From Butyrivibrio sp. (GTDB taxonomy: Bacteria > Bacillota > Clostridia > Lachnospirales > Lachnospiraceae), in assembly GCA_017470505.1 (NCBI GenBank), contig JAFUYO010000004.1:1-51526 (forward strand): DNA of 51,526 bases. The letters run 5' to 3'. The notes beneath the pieces were generated by a model that searched no databases, had not been told where the DNA came from, and saw nothing but the letters and a program-made list of their open reading frames with translations. Within the stretch, counting starts at the first letter, position 1; each line of letters opens with the position of its first letter. A program made the translations under genes and the position numbers. Shown here piece by piece: positions 1 through 6,743 of the stretch.

Positions 1-375
1 CTGCTCAGCGCGGCGGTCGACTATCATCTGACGACATTTATTCCGGATGCAGTTGATGTTGCCATTCCGAGGAAGGCTAAGGTATCCACTGTGCCAGACT
101 GGCCGCAGATGAATGTCCATCATTATACCGATGACAGACATGAGCTGGGCGTTACTACGGTCAAGGAAGGCAAGAATGAATTCCAAATTTACGATATAGA
201 AAAGACCGTCGTGGATATTGTGTTTTACAGAGAAAAGGTCGGGATTGAGGAAACCAAGGAGATACTCGTGACCTATCTGCAGAGGAAAGACCGGAATCTG
301 AACCGGCTTCTGAAGTATGCAGAACTTATGAAATGCGACAAAGCGATGAGACAATATCTGGAGGTGCTCGTATGA
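1..375 (+). CDS. AbiEi-family antitoxin, C-terminal part (5' end outside window)
   Basis: The reading frame is open from base 1 with no stop, so the gene begins upstream; about 124 residues are visible. The text resembles the C-terminal half of AbiEi-type antitoxins of type IV toxin-antitoxin systems: a beta-rich stretch (FIPDAVDVAIPRKAKV), then a helical region containing YDIEKTVVDIV and a closing NRLLKYAELMKCD segment. AbiEi proteins bind DNA through an N-terminal winged helix, which is not visible here, and repress the abiE operon. The stop codon overlaps the start of the next gene in an ATGA arrangement (372-375), the usual translational coupling of abiEi and abiEii. The partner downstream is broken (see next entry), so this may be an orphan antitoxin. 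Family call is by motif reading. Confidence 0.7.
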   Translation: MLSAAVDYHLTTFIPDAVDVAIPRKAKVSTVPDWPQMNVHHYTDDRHELGVTTVKEGKNEFQIYDIEKTVVDIVFYREKVGIEETKEILVTYLQRKDRNLNRLLKYAELMKCDKAMRQYLEVLV

Positions 376-1382
376 TAAGTGCAATATCTGTAAAGGACAG
401 ATTGAAGAACCAGGCGGTAACCAGCGGTAAAACATTTCAGGAAGCATTGACGGCGTATGGGTTGGAAAGAACCGTATACAGACTGTCGGTGTCAGAATAT
501 GTGGAGCGATTTACACTTAAGGGCGGTATATTCCTGTATGCGCTCTTTGAGGGGGAGTTTGCAAGAGCCACAAGAGACATAGACCTTCTGGCAAGGAATA
601 TGCCGAATAATGTGGAGGATATGAAGAAGGTATTTGCAAACATCTTCTCCATCGAGTGTGATGATGCTTTGCGGTATGATCTGGATACGCTGGAGGTAAT
701 AGACATCACCGAGTTCAAGGAATATCATGTTGTGTACTGTAAATACTACGAGGTGGTTTATATTCTTTTCCATACCGGGATGAGAATTTCGGAGTTCTGC
801 GGACTTACCTTAAAGGATATCGACCTTAAGAATAAGACGGTAAACATCGACCATCAACTTCAGAGAACCTCCGCTATGGATTATGTAATTCAGTCCACCA
901 AGACCAATGCCGGAACGAGAGTGCTGCCGATAACGGATGAGGTAGCAGATATGTTCAGAGCCATCATTGAGGACAGACCTACTCCAAAAGTCGAGAAGAT
1001 GGTCGATGGATACAGCGGATTCCTTTTCCTTGACGATAAGGGAATGCCCCTTGTAGCCATGCATTGGGAACATCGATTCAATCATATGGTTGCAAGGTAC
1101 AATGAGATTTATAAGGTACAGATGCCAAACATCACTCCTCATGTATGCCGCCACACCTACTGCTCCAACATGGCAAAATCCGGGATGAATCCTAAGACAT
1201 TACAGTATTTGATGGGACATAGCGATATAGGAGTAACACTGAATGTCTACACTCATGTCGGACTTGATGATGCATCGAAGGAATTGGAGAAGATGCAGGG
1301 GCTTGAGACGGCAAGGAAAGAGATGGGGCTTTCGGATAAAGATGACCACACCGTCAGTCAGAAATTGTTCAAAGCCATATAA
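372..1382 (+). CDS. Chimeric ORF: AbiEii toxin N-terminus joined to tyrosine integrase catalytic domain
   Basis: 336 residues from the ATG at 372, chosen because it overlaps the upstream stop as ATGA; the longer frame from 333 would lie inside the antitoxin. Residues 1-119 look like the nucleotidyltransferase toxin AbiEii: LERTVYRLSVSEY (31-43), LKGG (49-52) and a TRDIDLL motif carrying the D69/D71 pair. From about residue 120 the text switches to a Tn916-type tyrosine recombinase C-terminus: R138 in TGMRISE, K177 in STKTNAG, H257 and R260 in PHVCRH, H283 in MGHS and the nucleophile Y293 in NVYTHV, so all catalytic residues are present. The AbiEii part lacks its second half and the integrase lacks its arm- and core-binding domains. 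The simplest reading is an in-frame deletion fusing toxin to integrase inside a decayed integrative element; activity is doubtful for both halves. A real designed fusion cannot be excluded. Confidence 0.75.
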   Translation: MISAISVKDRLKNQAVTSGKTFQEALTAYGLERTVYRLSVSEYVERFTLKGGIFLYALFEGEFARATRDIDLLARNMPNNVEDMKKVFANIFSIECDDALRYDLDTLEVIDITEFKEYHVVYCKYYEVVYILFHTGMRISEFCGLTLKDIDLKNKTVNIDHQLQRTSAMDYVIQSTKTNAGTRVLPITDEVADMFRAIIEDRPTPKVEKMVDGYSGFLFLDDKGMPLVAMHWEHRFNHMVARYNEIYKVQMPNITPHVCRHTYCSNMAKSGMNPKTLQYLMGHSDIGVTLNVYTHVGLDDASKELEKMQGLETARKEMGLSDKDDHTVSQKLFKAI

Positions 1383-1397
1383 ATCAATGGATCTCAG

Positions 1398-1424
1398 AGA
1401 CTCGCTTCGGCGGGTCTTTTTTTT
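1398..1424 (+). terminator. Rho-independent terminator after the integrase part
   Basis: AGACTCGC (1398-1405), TTCG tetraloop (1406-1409) and GCGGGTCT (1410-1417) form an 8-bp stem with one G-T pair, followed by a run of eight T. It lies 15 bases after the chimeric ORF stop, so the fused ORF still has a proper 3' end. Confidence 0.9.
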
Positions 1425-1432
1425 ATTTAATG

Positions 1433-1475
1433 TATAATGCATATTTTTGACTGTTTTATGTTATAATACATATTT
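1433..1475 (+). repeat. Pair of 14-bp direct repeats in AT-rich spacer
   Basis: TATAATGCATATTT (1433-1446) and TATAATACATATTT (1462-1475) differ at one base and start 29 bp apart. The second copy is preceded by TG one base before TATAAT (1459-1467), which makes an extended -10 element; no matching -35 is seen. The rest of the 1383-1599 spacer is AT-rich and holds nothing else I can support. The repeats could be a promoter duplication or a remnant of an element end. Confidence 0.4.
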
Positions 1476-1599
1476 GGGGTATTATACTTAGAATCAGAAT
1501 GATCGGAATAATTATTGAGATGTAGAACGATTTACTTTCAGGATAATGAAATAAGCAAATCGAAGTTTGTAAGGGTGAAGAAAATGAATTATAAAGTAA

Positions 1600-2043
1600 T
1601 TGACAAAGAGCTATCTTGATACGGGAAAAATCAAGAATTCATCGGGGACAGCATCTACTAAAAGAAAGGCAAAGATAACCACTATAACAGAGGCCAGTAA
1701 AATTGAAGAGAACATTATTTGTTCGGAGGTTCATAGAGCCTTTTTTAAGAGCAAAATAGGGGAGTCATTTTCTTTCAATGTGACATTTCAAAAATGGCTC
1801 AAAGCGAATTCCGGGAAAACATATGGTGATGCCATTGATGCTTATTATGAGATCAAGAGAACAGCAAAGCAGGGGCCGACCGTTATTGGAAAGCAGTTTG
1901 AGTATAATACCTATATCAGGGATTTCTTTGCAGATAACAAAGGTGCTTCGCTGGATGATGCTATAAGATGCTGGAAGTATAAGAAAAGCCTCAAAGGTCA
2001 AAACAAATATGAGAGATCCGATCTTAAAGTGTTGGAACAGTAA
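1600..2043 (+). pseudogene. N-terminally truncated SAP/DUF6434-type protein
   Basis: 147 codons from a TTG at 1600; an in-frame TAA lies immediately before it (1597-1599), and there is no good ribosome site for this start. The text begins in what looks like the end of a SAP-type DNA-binding helix pair (YLDTGKI) and then matches my memory of DUF6434 proteins: KRKAKITTITEASKIEE, CSEVHRAFFKSKIG, SFNVTFQKWLKANSGKTYGDA, QFEYNTYIRDFFADN and a final DDAIRCWKYKKSL. Full-length relatives carry about 60 extra N-terminal residues with the SAP fold, which are missing. A short unrelated frame with ATG at 1584 (11 codons, after GGGTGAAGAAA) precedes it and ends within the first codons, so translation could in principle re-enter here. 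Most likely a decayed gene in the accessory region. Confidence 0.55.
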
Positions 2044-2103
2044 ACCAGAAGATAATTCAGCACCTTTTAACGATGAAACCCCTTTGCCGGATTTCGGAAA
2101 AAA

Positions 2104-2135
2104 TGAAACCCCCTTGAGCAGTTTTGGGGGTTTCA
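2104..2135. repeat. Perfect 10-bp inverted repeat, 12-base loop
   Basis: TGAAACCCCC (2104-2113) and GGGGGTTTCA (2126-2135) pair perfectly. No T-run follows, so it is not a standard terminator. An upstream TGAAACCCCTTT (2072-2083) repeats the left arm. The remainder of the 2044-2334 spacer includes a doubled TTTTACTACGA and a small CGGCA/TGCCG hairpin, and no gene I can support. Confidence 0.5.
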
Positions 2136-2334
2136 AATGAACCCCCCCTATGGGGAGTAGTAAGACACCCCGATTTTTACTACGATTTTACTACGAATGA
2201 GGGAAGTGATTTGCCTTATTTTGCCCCATTTTGGAAAAAGTGTAGAATTCGGGCATAAAAACAGGAAAACAGGAATAGTCGGCAAAGTGCCGTAAAACGG
2301 GGCATTTTGGGGCTTTTCGTGACAGGAGATTTTT

Positions 2335-2919
2335 ATGATTAAGATACTATTCGTCTGCCACGGCAACATCTGCCGCTCTCCGATTGGGGAGTTTGTAATG
2401 AAAGATATTGTGAGCAAAAACGGTCTCTCGGAGGCGTTTCATATTGAATCGTCGGCGACACATACCGATGAGATTTGGAACGGAGTGGGGAGTCCGATAT
2501 ATCCGCCTGCGAAGGAGAAGCTTCGTGAGAACGGGATTGGAACTTCCGACAATGAGCTGGGAGTAGGTGCAAAGAGAGCAAGGCTTACCAGGCGGGATGA
2601 CTATGACAGGTTTGATTTTATAATAGGAATGGACTCGGCGAATATCAGGAATCTGCGGAATTTGTTCGGAGGAGATCCGGAGGGTAAAGTTCACAAAATG
2701 CTTGAGTACACAGACCGGGGCGGCGATGTTGCTGACCCGTGGTACACGGGCAATTTTGATGCGACCTGGAAGGATGTTTCCGAGGGGTGTCATGGACTCT
2801 TCAGGGCGATACTTACAGACAGGAGATTCGCTGAAGATTTAAGGGGTTGTGTCGGCGATGATGATTTTTACGGAAATGAAGATCCGGGCAGGACTTATGA
2901 TGACTTCCCGAGGGGGTAG
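2335..2919 (+). CDS. Low-molecular-weight protein tyrosine phosphatase
   Basis: 194 residues starting at ATG 2335, with GACAGGAGAT as ribosome site eight bases upstream. The protein opens with the family signature: C8 is the nucleophile in the phosphate-binding loop CHGNICRS (residues 8-15) with R14. The general-acid motif DPWYTG begins at D134. Low-molecular-weight phosphatases act on phosphotyrosine, or on arsenate in related enzymes; the DPWY motif favours the phosphatase branch over arsenate reductase. The usual length is about 150-160 residues; here a polar, Asp/Gly-rich tail of roughly 25 residues follows the core. No tyrosine kinase or capsule gene is adjacent, so its substrate is unknown. 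It stands alone between the decayed region and the superoxide reductase. Confidence 0.9.
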   Translation: MIKILFVCHGNICRSPIGEFVMKDIVSKNGLSEAFHIESSATHTDEIWNGVGSPIYPPAKEKLRENGIGTSDNELGVGAKRARLTRRDDYDRFDFIIGMDSANIRNLRNLFGGDPEGKVHKMLEYTDRGGDVADPWYTGNFDATWKDVSEGCHGLFRAILTDRRFAEDLRGCVGDDDFYGNEDPGRTYDDFPRG

Positions 2920-2987
2920 GAAGAAATTCAATATATAAATGAGCCTGCCTTCGAATGAATGAAGCACTCGCCCGCCCTAATGCATTA

Positions 2988-2996
2988 TGGTATAAT
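2988..2996 (+). promoter_or_regulatory. Extended -10 promoter for the superoxide reductase gene
   Basis: TGG followed by TATAAT (2991-2996) is a consensus extended -10; no good -35 lies 17 bp upstream. The expected start near 3003 gives a leader of about 37 bases ending in GAAGGAGGT (3024-3032). Confidence 0.6.
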
Positions 2997-3039
2997 CAGA
3001 ATACAGTCAACAATCACTCAAGATGAAGGAGGTTTCTTT

Positions 3040-3414
3040 ATGAAGTTCTACAGATGTGAGCATTGTGGCAATATTATCACCAAACTGAATGATTCAGGAG
3101 TACCTGTTGTGTGTTGTGGCGAACCTATGAAAGAGCTGCTTCCGGGATCAAGTGACGGTGCGTTTGAGAAGCATGTTCCGGCTGTGACCGTTGATGGCAG
3201 CAAGGTTACGGTTGTTGTCGGTGAAGTTGAGCATCCGATGATGGAGGAGCACTACATTCAGTTCATCTGCCTTGAGACAGACAAGGGCTGCATGATGAAG
3301 AGCCTCAAACCGGGTGAGAAGCCCTGCGCGGAGTTTGTTTTAGCTGATGGCGAGAAGGCAGTTGCAGCGTATGAGTACTGCAATCTTCACGGACTCTGGG
3401 TAAAAGAAATCTGA
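3040..3414 (+). CDS. dfx: Desulfoferrodoxin-type superoxide reductase
   Basis: 124 residues from ATG 3040, chosen for the GAAGGAGGT site seven bases upstream; an in-frame ATG at 2959 lies before the promoter. The N-terminal desulforedoxin domain binds a rubredoxin-like iron with C6, C9 and the adjacent C25-C26. The second domain carries the catalytic iron ligands H45 (in EKHVP), H65 and H71 (in EHPMMEEHY), and C114 plus H117 (in YEYCNLHGLW), with the usual E43-K44 pair near the active site. The enzyme reduces superoxide to hydrogen peroxide in anaerobes, using electrons from rubredoxin or a similar donor. It is monocistronic, with its own promoter and a strong terminator, which fits an oxidative-stress gene under separate control. 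Confidence 0.95.
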   Translation: MKFYRCEHCGNIITKLNDSGVPVVCCGEPMKELLPGSSDGAFEKHVPAVTVDGSKVTVVVGEVEHPMMEEHYIQFICLETDKGCMMKSLKPGEKPCAEFVLADGEKAVAAYEYCNLHGLWVKEI

Positions 3415-3417
3415 ACC

Positions 3418-3466
3418 AAAAAGCTCATCCCATTTTGCCAAAGTGGCTGTGGGATGAGCTTTTTTT
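3418..3466 (+). terminator. Strong terminator after dfx
   Basis: AAAAAGCTCATCCCA (3418-3432) pairs with TGGGATGAGCTTTTT (3450-3464); the loop contains a smaller GCCA/TGGC stem. The A-run on the left and T-run on the right make it potentially bidirectional. Confidence 0.93.
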
Positions 3467-3503
3467 ATTCAATAGGAGTTGCTTCGCGGATTTCCATAAA
3501 AAC
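3465..3503 (+). repeat. Post-terminator repeat, degraded copy
   Basis: TTATTCAATAGGA (3465-3477), then GTTGCTTCGCGGATTTCC and ATAAAAAC. The same order of blocks occurs at 16667-16710 directly after the ftsZ terminator, where the left block has an intact inverted partner. Here the right arm is largely lost. See the finding on this repeat. Confidence 0.5.
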
Positions 3504-3526
3504 ACTTGAAATATTGTAAAAAAGTG

Positions 3527-3589
3527 ATAAGCTACTATCTGATGCGAAAACGGAAACTAAATCCGATGTTGGCATCGATAGTGGCTTAT
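3527..3589 (+). other. Long imperfect inverted repeat upstream of degV
   Basis: ATAAGCTACTATCTGATGC (3527-3545) is nearly the reverse complement of GCATCGATAGTGGCTTAT (3572-3589), with one bulged base and one mismatch; the 26-base loop is purine-rich. It lies about 100 bases before degV, with a TTGAAA at 3506-3511 upstream and no T-run after it. It could be a structured leader or a small RNA; I do not recognise it as a known riboswitch. Confidence 0.45.
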
Positions 3590-3691
3590 TTACACATGGT
3601 TTTGGAAACTATATAGTGCGGAATCAAAAGACGCGTCAAAAAACGAAATCAGACTATGCAATGCTCTAAGCAGAGTTTCGGGAGGAGAACA

Positions 3692-4540
3692 ATGGCAGTA
3701 AGGATATTGACAGATTCAGCGAGCGATATATCGCAGGAGCGGGCAAAAGAGTGGGGGATAAAGGTTCTTCCCCTGAAGGTGAGATTTGGAGAAGAGGAAT
3801 ATCTGGACGGAGTGACTCTTAAAGGGCAGGAGTTTTACCACAAGCTGGTCGAGACCGATGTGGTGCCGAAGACCAGCCAGATATCTCCGTATGAGTATGA
3901 GGAGGAGTTTAAGGCAGCACAGGAAGCGGGAGATGATCTGATCTATTTCTGCTTATCGTCAGGCGTTTCGGGCTCTTACCAGAGTGCGTGCATTGCGGCG
4001 CAGGACTATGAGGAGAATGTACAGGTTGTAGACACAAAGCAGTTCTGCATATCGGAGTATATCATTGTTCAGCGCGCGGTTCAGATGCGCGATGAGGGCA
4101 TGGGAGCAAAAGAGCTTGTTGAGAAGATTAGTGAGGAGATGAAGAAGGCTCACGTAATCTCGGTGTTTGACACTCTTGAGTACTTAAAGCTCGGTGGAAG
4201 GCTCTCATCGGCAGCAGCCTTTGCGGGAAATCTTCTTATGATAAAGCCTGTTATTACGATTGAAAACGGAGAGGTTAAGGTCATCGGAAAGGCCAGGGGT
4301 TCCAGAAACAGCCACAACATGCTGATGGAATTCGTGAACAAAACAGGTGGCATAGATTTTACCAGGCCGATCTGCCTTGCTTACTCGGGATTTAACGACG
4401 ATGTGCTGAAAAAATATGTCGAGGATTCAAAGGTTTTGTACGAGGGAAATGAGGATAAGCTCCAGTATGCGACCGTCGGCGCTACGATAGGGACCTACTC
4501 AGGCCCCGGAGCCATCGCTCTGGCTTATTTTGAAAAGTAA
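3692..4540 (+). CDS. DegV-family fatty-acid-binding protein
   Basis: 282 residues from ATG 3692, preceded by GGGAGGAG at 3680-3687; an earlier in-frame start at 3656 has no ribosome site. Recognised by the opening ILTDSASDIS, the KTSQISPYEYEEEF segment, the SSGVSGSYQSA motif and LGGRLSSAAAFAGNLLMIKPVI. DegV proteins bind a fatty acid and, as FakB, present it to the kinase FakA for phosphorylation before phospholipid synthesis. FakA is not in this window, and Clostridia usually have several DegV paralogs, so the fatty-acid preference cannot be told. The gene stands alone; no clear terminator follows. Confidence 0.92.
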   Translation: MAVRILTDSASDISQERAKEWGIKVLPLKVRFGEEEYLDGVTLKGQEFYHKLVETDVVPKTSQISPYEYEEEFKAAQEAGDDLIYFCLSSGVSGSYQSACIAAQDYEENVQVVDTKQFCISEYIIVQRAVQMRDEGMGAKELVEKISEEMKKAHVISVFDTLEYLKLGGRLSSAAAFAGNLLMIKPVITIENGEVKVIGKARGSRNSHNMLMEFVNKTGGIDFTRPICLAYSGFNDDVLKKYVEDSKVLYEGNEDKLQYATVGATIGTYSGPGAIALAYFEK

Positions 4541-4660
4541 AAAATACGGATTACGACTGCTTTTGGCAGACAGCTTCGGCGGGAAACCTGTAATGCAAAA
4601 AGACCTTCTTTGCAGATGCTGCACACAGAGTTGGAAAATGATATGCTGATTCGCTTATCT

Positions 4661-4822
4661 AGTGTGCCTTGTCATTCATAATTTTACTTAAATTTTTTCA
4701 GATTGCCGTCAGATGCTAGGCGGAGGAATGAGGCGTACCGAGTGGTACGCCGATTGACGACAACGACGCAGGTGACGGTAAGATGGAAAATTTAAGTAAA
4801 ATTATGAATGACAAGGTACACT
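4661..4822. repeat. 162-bp nested palindromic element (MITE-like or structured RNA)
   Basis: The outer arms, 4661-4696 and 4787-4822, are inverted copies of 36 bp with a single mismatch; they begin AGTGTGCCTTGTCATTC and end with the complementary GACAAGGTACACT. Inside lie a second shorter pair (TGCCGTCAGATGC at 4703-4715 against GCAGGTGACGGTA at 4768-4780, imperfect) and a central perfect hairpin GGCGTACC/GAGT/GGTACGCC (4732-4751). No coding frame is contained. The design of long arms and ordered inner stems resembles a non-autonomous transposable element or a REP-type repeat. It sits between degV and the DUF853 ATPase, in a 353-base spacer with no gene. Confidence 0.8.
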
Positions 4823-4845
4823 GGGTCTTTTCGTGATTGGAATTG

Positions 4846-4854
4846 TGGTATACT
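4846..4854 (+). promoter_or_regulatory. Extended -10 promoter for the DUF853 gene
   Basis: TGG followed by TATACT (4849-4854), 24 bases beyond the palindromic element; the transcript would start near 4861 and the leader ends in AGAGGAGG before the ATG at 4894. No -35 is evident. Confidence 0.55.
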
Positions 4855-4893
4855 GATTTATGTATATCTGGCTTTTTATAAGAGGAGGTTTTT

Positions 4894-6471
4894 ATGTTAA
4901 AAGACAACAAGATCTGGATAGCAAATACCGAAGCGGGAGAGAACGTATTTCTTTTGCCGAAGATGGCTAATCGCCACGGGCTGATTGCAGGCGCCACAGG
5001 TACCGGCAAGACCATTACACTTAAGGTTCTGGCTGAGTCCTTCAGCGATATGGGAGTCCCTGTGTTCCTGGCTGACGTAAAGGGCGACCTCGCCGGGATG
5101 ATCAAAGAGGGCGCAGACTCTGAGAATATGCAGAACAGAATAAAAAAGTTCGGCCTTTCTGAGGCGGGATTTAAGTATCAGAAGTACCCGGCAGTTTTCT
5201 GGGATGTGTTCGGAGAGAGGGGGATTCCGCTTCGCACGACCGTTTCCGAGATGGGACCGCTTCTTTTGGCGAGAATTCTGGGACTTAATGATCTTCAGAG
5301 GGACCTTCTCTCGATTGCGTTCAAGATTGCCGATGATCAGAATCTTCTTTTAATAGATACCAAGGACTTAAAGGCGATGCTCAATTATATCGGGGAGAAC
5401 AACAAGGAGTTCGCCGCCAGCTACGGAAATATCAGCAAGGTCTCCGTGGCTGCCATCATGAGGGCAATTGTATCTCTTGAAATCGCAGGAGCTGACAAAT
5501 TCTTCTTCGAGCCGGCCCTCGATATCAGGGACTGGTTCACGACCGGCGAGGGCGGAAAGGGCATGATCAACATCCTCGATTCCACGAGCCTTATTAATAA
5601 TGGAACACTTTATGCGACCTTCCTTCTCTGGATGATGTCGGAGCTCTTTGAGACACTTCCCGAGGTGGGGGATCCGGACAAGCCCAAGATGGTATTTTTC
5701 TTTGACGAGGCCCACCTCCTCTTTAAGGATACGCCAAAGCTTCTCATGGACAAGATCGAGCAGGTTGTAAAGCTCATAAGGTCAAAGGGTGTCGGAATAT
5801 ATTTTGTCACCCAGAATCCGAGGGATGTTCCCGACGGGGTTCTCGCCCAGCTCGGAAACAGGATCCAGCACGCGCTCCACGCCTACACGCCGTCCGATAT
5901 GAAGGCGGTCAAGGCTGCTGCAGATTCCTTCAGGGAAAATCCTGCATTCAAGACAGTTGATGTCATACAGGAGCTCGGGACCGGAGAGGCTGTGTGCTCG
6001 TTCCTGAGTGAGGACGGAACTCCCACGATGTGTGAGAGAGTAAAGATCCTTCCTCCGCAGTCCTTTATGGGCGGAATTGATGACGGCACAAGGTCATCTG
6101 CTGTTAAGGAATCTATTCTGTACAGCAAGTATTATGAGCCGCACGATCCTGATTCAGCTTACGAGTTCCTCGAGAGAAAGGGACTAGCAGACGCTGAGGA
6201 AGAGGCAAGGAAGAAGGCTGAGGCTGAGGCGCAGAAGATAAGAGAAAAAGAGGAGGCAGCAGCGGCCAAGGCTGCAGAGAAAGAGAAGGCTGTCGCCGAA
6301 AGAAAGAAGAAACAGGCCGCCAAGTCTGTAGGCAGTTCTGTGGCAGGCACCATCGGCCGCGAAGTCGGAAAGAGCGTAGGCGGATCCTTTGGAAAATTCG
6401 GAAAGACCCTCGGAGGCAATCTGGGAGCAAGCCTTGGAAGAGGACTTCTTGCCACACTCTTTAGGAGCTGA
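4894..6471 (+). CDS. HerA-like ATPase, DUF853 family
   Basis: 525 residues; AGAGGAGG lies eight bases before the ATG. Walker A is GATGTGKT (33-40), followed by LADVKGDLAGM (sensor-like), and Walker B is MVFFFDEAH (266-274). FVTQNPRDVPDGVLAQLGNRIQHAL is typical of DUF853/YjgR ATPases, a HerA/FtsK-related group of predicted DNA-pumping or helicase enzymes with unproven function. After residue 435 comes a long Ala/Glu/Lys coiled coil, then a glycine-rich amphipathic tail (GGSFGKFGKTLGGNLG) that may bind membrane or partner. Length matches the family (about 500). No NurA nuclease, the usual HerA partner, is adjacent. It is monocistronic, with its own promoter and a perfect terminator downstream. 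Confidence 0.88.
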   Translation: MLKDNKIWIANTEAGENVFLLPKMANRHGLIAGATGTGKTITLKVLAESFSDMGVPVFLADVKGDLAGMIKEGADSENMQNRIKKFGLSEAGFKYQKYPAVFWDVFGERGIPLRTTVSEMGPLLLARILGLNDLQRDLLSIAFKIADDQNLLLIDTKDLKAMLNYIGENNKEFAASYGNISKVSVAAIMRAIVSLEIAGADKFFFEPALDIRDWFTTGEGGKGMINILDSTSLINNGTLYATFLLWMMSELFETLPEVGDPDKPKMVFFFDEAHLLFKDTPKLLMDKIEQVVKLIRSKGVGIYFVTQNPRDVPDGVLAQLGNRIQHALHAYTPSDMKAVKAAADSFRENPAFKTVDVIQELGTGEAVCSFLSEDGTPTMCERVKILPPQSFMGGIDDGTRSSAVKESILYSKYYEPHDPDSAYEFLERKGLADAEEEARKKAEAEAQKIREKEEAAAAKAAEKEKAVAERKKKQAAKSVGSSVAGTIGREVGKSVGGSFGKFGKTLGGNLGASLGRGLLATLFRS

Positions 6472-6513
6472 TTGGGGTTTAATGTCCAAATTGCCACACT
6501 GTTCAGGAACTGA
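6449..6513 (+). repeat. Duplicated 3' end of the DUF853 gene
   Basis: TTGCCACACTCTTTAGGAGC + TGA at 6449-6471 recurs as TTGCCACACTGTTCAGGAAC + TGA at 6491-6513, 20 of 23 bases identical and exactly 42 bp (14 codons) away, so in phase. The first copy encodes the terminal ATLFRS and stop; the second would read ATLFRN and stop, beyond the real stop codon. Confidence 0.6.
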
Positions 6514-6555
6514 CAGGTGTTAACGAAATAACCAATACAAAATAAAAAAATTTAT

Positions 6556-6606
6556 AGCCTATATAGTGGTTTTGCATAAGCGATTCCACTATATAGGCTG
6601 TTTTTT
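6556..6606 (+). terminator. Terminator after the DUF853 gene
   Basis: AGCCTATATAGTGG (6556-6569) and CCACTATATAGGCT (6586-6599) form a perfect 14-bp stem followed by a T-run at 6601-6606. It separates the ATPase gene from the division operon. Confidence 0.93.
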
Positions 6607-6660
6607 ATGCAATAATGCACGATTTTTTGAACATTTTCATGCAAATAAGAGAAAACGCTA

Positions 6661-6689
6661 TTGTTAAAAACGTAATTATCTTATATAAT
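6661..6689 (+). promoter_or_regulatory. Promoter of the division/cell-wall operon
   Basis: TTGTTA (6661-6666), 17-bp spacer, TATAAT (6684-6689). Transcription would begin near 6696, directly at the first MraZ-like box. This is the only strong promoter seen for the block from mraZ to divIB. Confidence 0.8.
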
Positions 6690-6697
6690 GTGTTTAG

Positions 6698-6743
6698 GTG
6701 GTAAAAAGTGTTAAAAAGTGGTGACAAGTGGTAGATAAGTGGG
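6698..6743 (+). promoter_or_regulatory. MraZ-binding direct repeats
   Basis: GTGGT (6698), GTGTT (6708), GTGGT (6718) and GTGGT (6728) recur at an exact 10-bp step, each after an A-rich run (AAGTG core), followed by GTGGG at 6739. MraZ of Mycoplasma and Escherichia coli binds such AAAGTG- or TGGGN-type direct repeats spaced by one helical turn between the mra promoter and its own start. The last unit overlaps the GTG start codon of mraZ, so repressor binding and translation start share bases. Binding is inferred from pattern, not shown. Confidence 0.75.

Noticed and set aside
1-1382. An active integrative element or prophage
   Set aside because: Only the catalytic half of an integrase is seen, with no excisionase, relaxase, phage or conjugation genes and no identifiable attachment repeats.
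3481-3691. Known riboswitch upstream of degV
   Set aside because: The inverted repeat does not match the core of any riboswitch class I can recall; kept as an unknown structure.
6113-6497. Overlapping long minus-strand frames under the DUF853 coiled coil
   Set aside because: They mirror the Ala/Glu/Lys low-complexity coding region on the other strand, have no ribosome site and overlap each other.
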